Of a stretch of 64,000 nt of DNA, positions 62,328-64,000 are shown in pieces; the first letter of the stretch is position 1; each line of letters starts with the position of its first letter. A program made the position numbers and the translations under genes. Source of the stretch: Clostridia bacterium (GTDB taxonomy: Bacteria > Bacillota > Thermoanaerobacteria > Thermoanaerobacterales > Thermoanaerobacteraceae); NCBI GenBank assembly GCA_012840485.1, contig DULG01000047.1, positions 62,001-126,000 of the forward strand, in the 5' to 3' direction. The notes beneath the pieces are model-generated. The model saw only the letters and a list, made by a program, of their open reading frames with translations. It did not search any database and had not been told where the DNA came from.

Positions 62328-63566
62328 CTAACCTTTCAATTCAGCTTCTTCTATTTTTTCCTCGTAAGATGCCACTACAAAGTACAACAAGCTAACTAAA
62401 ATTCTCAATATACCGGTTAATACCATAAAAGGCACATATCCCATTTTTGTATAAAGCCACATTCCTACCATAGGTGAAATAAAAGCAGCAATTTGAGTAA
62501 TTAGCGTAAATACTCCTAAATAAGACATTTTCTCTGAAGTAGGAGGCAAAAGCTCTAAAAGCCAATTGAGCAACAGCATATTATAACCGCCAACTGCTAT
62601 GCCCCCTAAAAAGTCAAAAACCGCACCTATATAAAGATTTTTAGCCATTGCCCACATAAGTGGTATAAAACCTATAAACAAAGCACTCAAAGCTACTGCA
62701 TAACCATTTCCTTTTTTATTAGATAAATCTGCCCATCTGTAAAAAGCCAATATTGAACCTATTGAAGATACAATAGTAAAAATACTCATCCAAGCATTGT
62801 TGGCATGAAGGTAATTTACTTTGTAGATTGTAAATATAGGCCATGCCATCATCCAGGCAAAATAAAAGAGAAAAGAGGTAGCATTGAAATATATAAATTT
62901 TTTTGTTTCAAACATGTTCTTGAAAACTTGTGAGAAATTACTCACTTCTTTTTGCTCTTTTACAATAACGTGAAATCTTGAAAAATAATAAGCCTCAATA
63001 AGTCCAAAAATAAAAGCTACAGTGAAAATAATTTGGTAATTCAATGGAAATTTTATTATATCCAAAAGCCATCCAGTAATTAAAACAACTGCTGTTCCTA
63101 CAATTGTGGTCCAGAAGTTCCTATCTGCAAATACTTTGCTTCTATATTCAGGAGGTATTAAATCACTCATAAATGACTGCCAACACATTCCAACTGTCAC
63201 AGAAGGAAGATTCATTAATCCTACCAATACAACCACAACCCAAGGTTGAAGCTTTTTACCAAAAAACGGCGCAAGGGCAAGTAGAAAATAAAAAGTTCGC
63301 GCAATATAAAGGACAATATAAGAAAACCTGTGGACATCTCTAAGTCTGTTAATCAAATAGGTCACTGGAATAACTGAAATAACAACCATAAGAGCAGACA
63401 ATGAATTTAAAAGGGACACCTGAAAATCATTTGCTCCTAATTTTATCGCATATATACCAATAAAAGGACTTACCATGTTAAAACCTATGACCCAAGCTAT
63501 GCCATTTATCATATTCATTTTTATGTTGTGCCTCAAATGTTCGTAAACTTCAATATCTTTTTTCAT
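62328..63566 (-). CDS. major facilitator superfamily transporter
   Basis: A 412-residue protein with about 12 membrane helices; a short cytoplasmic loop between TM2 and TM3 has the R-rich MFS A-like pattern ([11 protein letters not shown]), a second at the helix 8-9 loop ([13 protein letters not shown]). No close match to a characterised substrate class is visible. Upstream of aroC in the same orientation. Confidence 0.8.
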   Translation of the reverse strand: MKKDIEVYEHLRHNIKMNMINGIAWVIGFNMVSPFIGIYAIKLGANDFQVSLLNSLSALMVVISVIPVTYLINRLRDVHRFSYIVLYIARTFYFLLALAPFFGKKLQPWVVVVLVGLMNLPSVTVGMCWQSFMSDLIPPEYRSKVFADRNFWTTIVGTAVVLITGWLLDIIKFPLNYQIIFTVAFIFGLIEAYYFSRFHVIVKEQKEVSNFSQVFKNMFETKKFIYFNATSFLFYFAWMMAWPIFTIYKVNYLHANNAWMSIFTIVSSIGSILAFYRWADLSNKKGNGYAVALSALFIGFIPLMWAMAKNLYIGAVFDFLGGIAVGGYNMLLLNWLLELLPPTSEKMSYLGVFTLITQIAAFISPMVGMWLYTKMGYVPFMVLTGILRILVSLLYFVVASYEEKIEEAELKG

Positions 63567-63632
63567 ACCTCTTCCCTCTATACTAATACTTTAATTCTAG
63601 ATTACCACGTTTTTTAAATTCTTTCAATAAAT

Positions 63633-63664
63633 CAAAATGCCCCTTTTTAAGGAGCATTTTGACT
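63633..63664 (-). terminator. terminator of thrS
   Basis: AAAATGC-CCTT paired with AAGG-GCATTTT (63638-63648 with 63652-63662), one mismatch, T-rich on minus, immediately after the thrS stop. Confidence 0.75.
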
Positions 63665-64000
63665 TTATAAAGCTTTTGTAGCAATTTCTTTGAGAATTTT
63701 TTCTATAAACTCATTTATAGAAGTAGCACCTAAATCTCCTTCTTTTCTTGACCTTAAAGACACTGTCCCTTGTTCTACTTCTTTATCCCCTACAATCAAC
63801 ATATAAGGAATCTTCTGAAGTTGCGCTTCTCTTATCCTGTACCCTATTTTTTCATTTCTATCATCCAATTCAACTCTTATATCGTGGTCTAAAAGGCGTT
63901 GATATACATTTTGCGCATATGCATAGTGTTTATCTGAAATAGGCAAAACTCTAACCTGGACAGGTGCCAACCAAGTAGGAAAAGCCCCTGCAAAATGTTC
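63665..64000 (-). CDS. thrS: threonyl-tRNA synthetase ThrS (C-terminal part)
   Basis: The last 111 residues of a gene that starts beyond the right edge. Motif 3 and the anticodon-binding domain are visible: EHFAGAFPTWLAPVQVRVLP, LDHDIRVELDDRNEKIGYRI, IPYMLIVGDKEVEQGTVSLR, and the final IKEIATKA-like helix. Class II enzyme charging tRNA-Thr. Ends at a terminator. Confidence 0.93.
   Translation of the reverse strand, partial: EHFAGAFPTWLAPVQVRVLPISDKHYAYAQNVYQRLLDHDIRVELDDRNEKIGYRIREAQLQKIPYMLIVGDKEVEQGTVSLRSRKEGDLGATSINEFIEKILKEIATKAL

Overview
The window reads as chromosome of an AT-rich, spore-forming, low-GC Gram-positive anaerobe, most likely a thermophile of the Thermoanaerobacter/Caldanaerobacter group. 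The grounds are gene content (SpoIIGA, SigE, SigG, SpoIIP, YunB, YhcN/YlaJ, YlmC, an mDAP-type MurE), gene order (mraZ to sigG; infC-rpmI-rplT-trmH-pheST-zapA-U32-mutS2) and protein style. The genus is inference. Nearly all genes lie on the minus strand; only four stand on plus or break the pattern (ychF, the propeller/coiled-coil gene, the CAP gene, and shadows that were rejected).

Layout on plus coordinates (minus-strand operons read right to left). 1-2.2 kb: YIEGIA, a SpoIIP-like amidase and DUF1614, tightly overlapped. 2.3-8.9 kb: a complete phosphate regulon, phoP-phoR-pstS-pstC-pstA-pstB-phoU, with two arrays of 11-bp-spaced PhoP boxes and a terminator after pstS. 8.9-9.8 kb: a collapsed IS607-type element (tnpA and tnpB scraps plus a possible fossil omega RNA). 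9.8-13.1 kb: nrdR, ylmC, sigG (with a sigma-F promoter match), sigE and spoIIGA. 13.2-30.2 kb: the division and cell wall (dcw) cluster mraZ-rsmH-ftsL-ftsI/spoVD-murE-murF-mraY-murD-ftsW-murG-murA-ftsQ-DUF881-sbp-ftsA-ftsZ, with a MraZ operator in front and a probable ATA start codon on the PASTA penicillin-binding protein.

30.3-36.8 kb: an M16 peptidase pair, a YhcN/YlaJ lipoprotein, divergent ychF, and three neighbours sharing a SHOCT-like helical hairpin (DUF2089, DUF4097 and a short one). 36.9-39.5 kb: csoR-nifS-thiI. 39.6-49.9 kb: mixed genes: an unrecognised protein, a ferritin-like protein, lipA/lipB beside a wrecked lpd, a propeller/coiled-coil protein, DUF3343 and a CAP-domain protein sharing an inverted-repeat upstream region, an M18 aminopeptidase, a DegS/DegU-like pair, YunB and DUF523.

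49.9-60.8 kb: mutS2, U32 peptidase, zapA, pheT, pheS (behind a T-box with a UUC specifier), trmH-type methylase, rplT, rpmI and infC (AUU start, L20-type leader attenuator). 60.9-64 kb: a small membrane protein, aroC, an MFS transporter and the 3' end of thrS. No tRNA, rRNA or CRISPR array was seen. The window is mostly core chromosome; the unusual material is in regulatory sequences, start codons, two gene relics and a few unrecognised small operons.
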